Below are positions 5,753-6,712 of a DNA stretch of 6,712 bases, one piece after another. A program made the translations under genes and the position numbers. The stretch comes from Pseudomonadota bacterium (GTDB lineage Bacteria; Pseudomonadota; Gammaproteobacteria; Xanthomonadales; Marinicellaceae): positions 1 to 6,712 of the forward strand of contig QQUO01000179.1 in NCBI GenBank assembly GCA_008501575.1. Direction: 5' to 3'. The notes beneath the pieces were generated by a model. It had not been told where the DNA came from, ran no database searches, and saw nothing but the letters and a program-made list of their open reading frames with translations. Position 1 is the stretch's first letter. Every line of letters starts with the position of its first letter.

Positions 5753-6712
5753 ATGTCCTTGACCCGGATTTACCTAAAAACGCCGCCATTTTGGCGGCGT
5801 TTTGGTTTTTTCTTGGCCTATATTCGGCAAGATAAATTATTTTTCCAAATTACATTATTGGCATTATTTAATCTGTTACTGGCCATTCCTTCGTTTATTA
5901 TCCAAATCATCATCCACATCAGCTTATTTTTAGCCTCCTATAAGTTAGCATTTGAAGTCCTTAATAACCTAAGTCGGGGTGAATTTACTTACCGCGACTC
6001 TTTTTCATATCAGATGTCTGAAGTGATTGGCTTTAAAGCTTTGGGCATGCCGGTTTTGCAATTACTGCTGTTTATTTTCGTATTTCGCTATGACCCAAGC
6101 ACCGGTGCGGTATTGTTGTTTTTAACCACCCTGTTGACACCAGCTTTTCTGATGATATTGGCGCAAAGTCAATCATTAATTGTTGCCATGAATCCAAGCA
6201 AACAGATTCAAATTGCCACACGAATCGGAGCCGAATATGGGCTTTTAACGGTATTCTTCGTTCTACTTTCCGGACTTAATTTATTAATCCGACACCTGTT
6301 AAGCGGGGTATTGCCACCTTTAATTGAGGTGGTTTTAATGGCCTGGATACTTTACTTTTTGTTGGTGTTTAGTTTTAGCGTGATTGGTTATGTCATGTAC
6401 CGGCATGCTGACAGTATCGGCCATGAAACCATGGACAACATGGAAGACCGCCAATCATCGCAGAGTGCCACTCAAGCAAAGCAAGACCCCATTAAACAGC
6501 GTATCGAAGATTTACTTGAGGCCGGCGATGGCCAACAAGCTTTGGTCATTATCAATGAGATTTCTCAAAACCAACAACGTAATGACTTAAACCGTTATCG
6601 ACTTGATGCGCAGCATCAGGCCAGGCAGCAACAAACGACGATACCCACTGAACGCATACAGCAGCTTGTTGCAAAAAAACAATACCACCTTGCGATGCAG
6701 TTATTCAAAGAA
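5753..6712 (+). CDS. Multi-spanning membrane protein with hydrophilic C-terminal region, partial at right edge
   Basis: A frame from the ATG at 5753 is open for 320 codons to the last base, with no stop in the window. I translated it by hand in full. The first 24 residues are basic and aromatic (MSLTRIYLK, then PPFWRRFGFF). About five or six hydrophobic segments follow, around residues 29-45, 46-63, 97-111, 119-145, 163-180 and 190-216. After the last comes a charged, Gln-rich, helix-prone tail (from about 217: YRHADSIGHE, then IEDLLEAGDGQQALVIINE, then LVAKKQYHLAMQLF). The repeated 'short helix, small residue, A-x-x-L' pattern of the tail is reminiscent of TPR-like helical pairs, which is inference. 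An inner-membrane protein with a cytoplasmic tail is most likely; I recognise no family and no function. Its ATG lies 2 bases after the YebC-family stop codon and has no Shine-Dalgarno site, suggesting translational coupling. A terminator-like hairpin lies within codons 8-20. A TTG at 5813 just past the hairpin is an alternative start. Confidence 0.8.
   Translation, partial: MSLTRIYLKTPPFWRRFGFFLAYIRQDKLFFQITLLALFNLLLAIPSFIIQIIIHISLFLASYKLAFEVLNNLSRGEFTYRDSFSYQMSEVIGFKALGMPVLQLLLFIFVFRYDPSTGAVLLFLTTLLTPAFLMILAQSQSLIVAMNPSKQIQIATRIGAEYGLLTVFFVLLSGLNLLIRHLLSGVLPPLIEVVLMAWILYFLLVFSFSVIGYVMYRHADSIGHETMDNMEDRQSSQSATQAKQDPIKQRIEDLLEAGDGQQALVIINEISQNQQRNDLNRYRLDAQHQARQQQTTIPTERIQQLVAKKQYHLAMQLFKE
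5776..5811 (+). terminator. Intrinsic terminator hairpin inside the start of the membrane-protein gene
   Basis: CGCCGCC (5781-5787) pairs perfectly with GGCGGCG (5793-5799) around a 5-base ATTTT loop. The A tract before the stem (5777-5780) pairs with TTTT (5800-5803), extending it to 11 bp. GG and then six T residues (5806-5811) follow. This is a classic Rho-independent terminator, 26 bases after the YebC-family stop codon. It also encodes the in-frame residues TPPFWRRFGFF of the next gene, so it could work as a terminator for the first gene and as an attenuator for the second. Confidence 0.8.

Noticed and set aside
6384..6590. A 68-codon plus-strand frame
   Set aside because: It is a shadow of the much longer membrane-protein frame from 5753, which is open throughout and shows coherent membrane segments.

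Overview
The window looks like a chromosomal segment of a gammaproteobacterium of moderate to low GC. The evidence is an E. coli-type three-domain DNA polymerase I with intact proofreading, a YebC/PmpR-family protein of the short 'MGR...' YeeN-like type, and an outer-membrane lipoprotein resembling DUF6491. From memory, that lipoprotein family is common in Lysobacterales/Xanthomonadales and relatives, so a Marinicella-like marine lineage is possible. The lineage below class level is inference only.

Layout. At 1-1573 two unrelated glycosyltransferase-like genes diverge from a short AT-rich gap. The leftward one (1-552) carries an in-frame TAA codon and runs off the left edge, so it is probably a broken gene. 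The rightward one (632-1573) is intact. At 1659-4328 lies polA, convergent with a small lipoprotein gene (4412-4837, minus strand). At 4838-5024 a divergent promoter region separates the lipoprotein gene from the YebC-family gene (5025-5750), which has the clearest promoter and Shine-Dalgarno site in the window. An open frame starts 2 bases after its stop codon and stays open for 320 codons to the right edge (5753-6712). It encodes a multi-spanning membrane protein with a hydrophilic C-terminal part. It has no stop inside the window and is easily missed.

How the parts relate. polA (repair and Okazaki fragment maturation) and the YebC-family gene (translation factor or regulator) are housekeeping genes. 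The glycosyltransferase pair is AT-rich and looks like the end of an accessory surface-polysaccharide region abutting polA. The lipoprotein and the membrane protein have no function I can assign.

The most interesting structure is a textbook intrinsic terminator (5776-5811) that lies not between genes but inside codons 8-20 of the membrane-protein gene. Transcription from the YebC-family promoter would therefore tend to stop inside the next gene unless translation of that gene disrupts the hairpin. I found no evidence of a wholly new multi-gene system, CRISPR array, tRNA, rRNA or insertion sequence.
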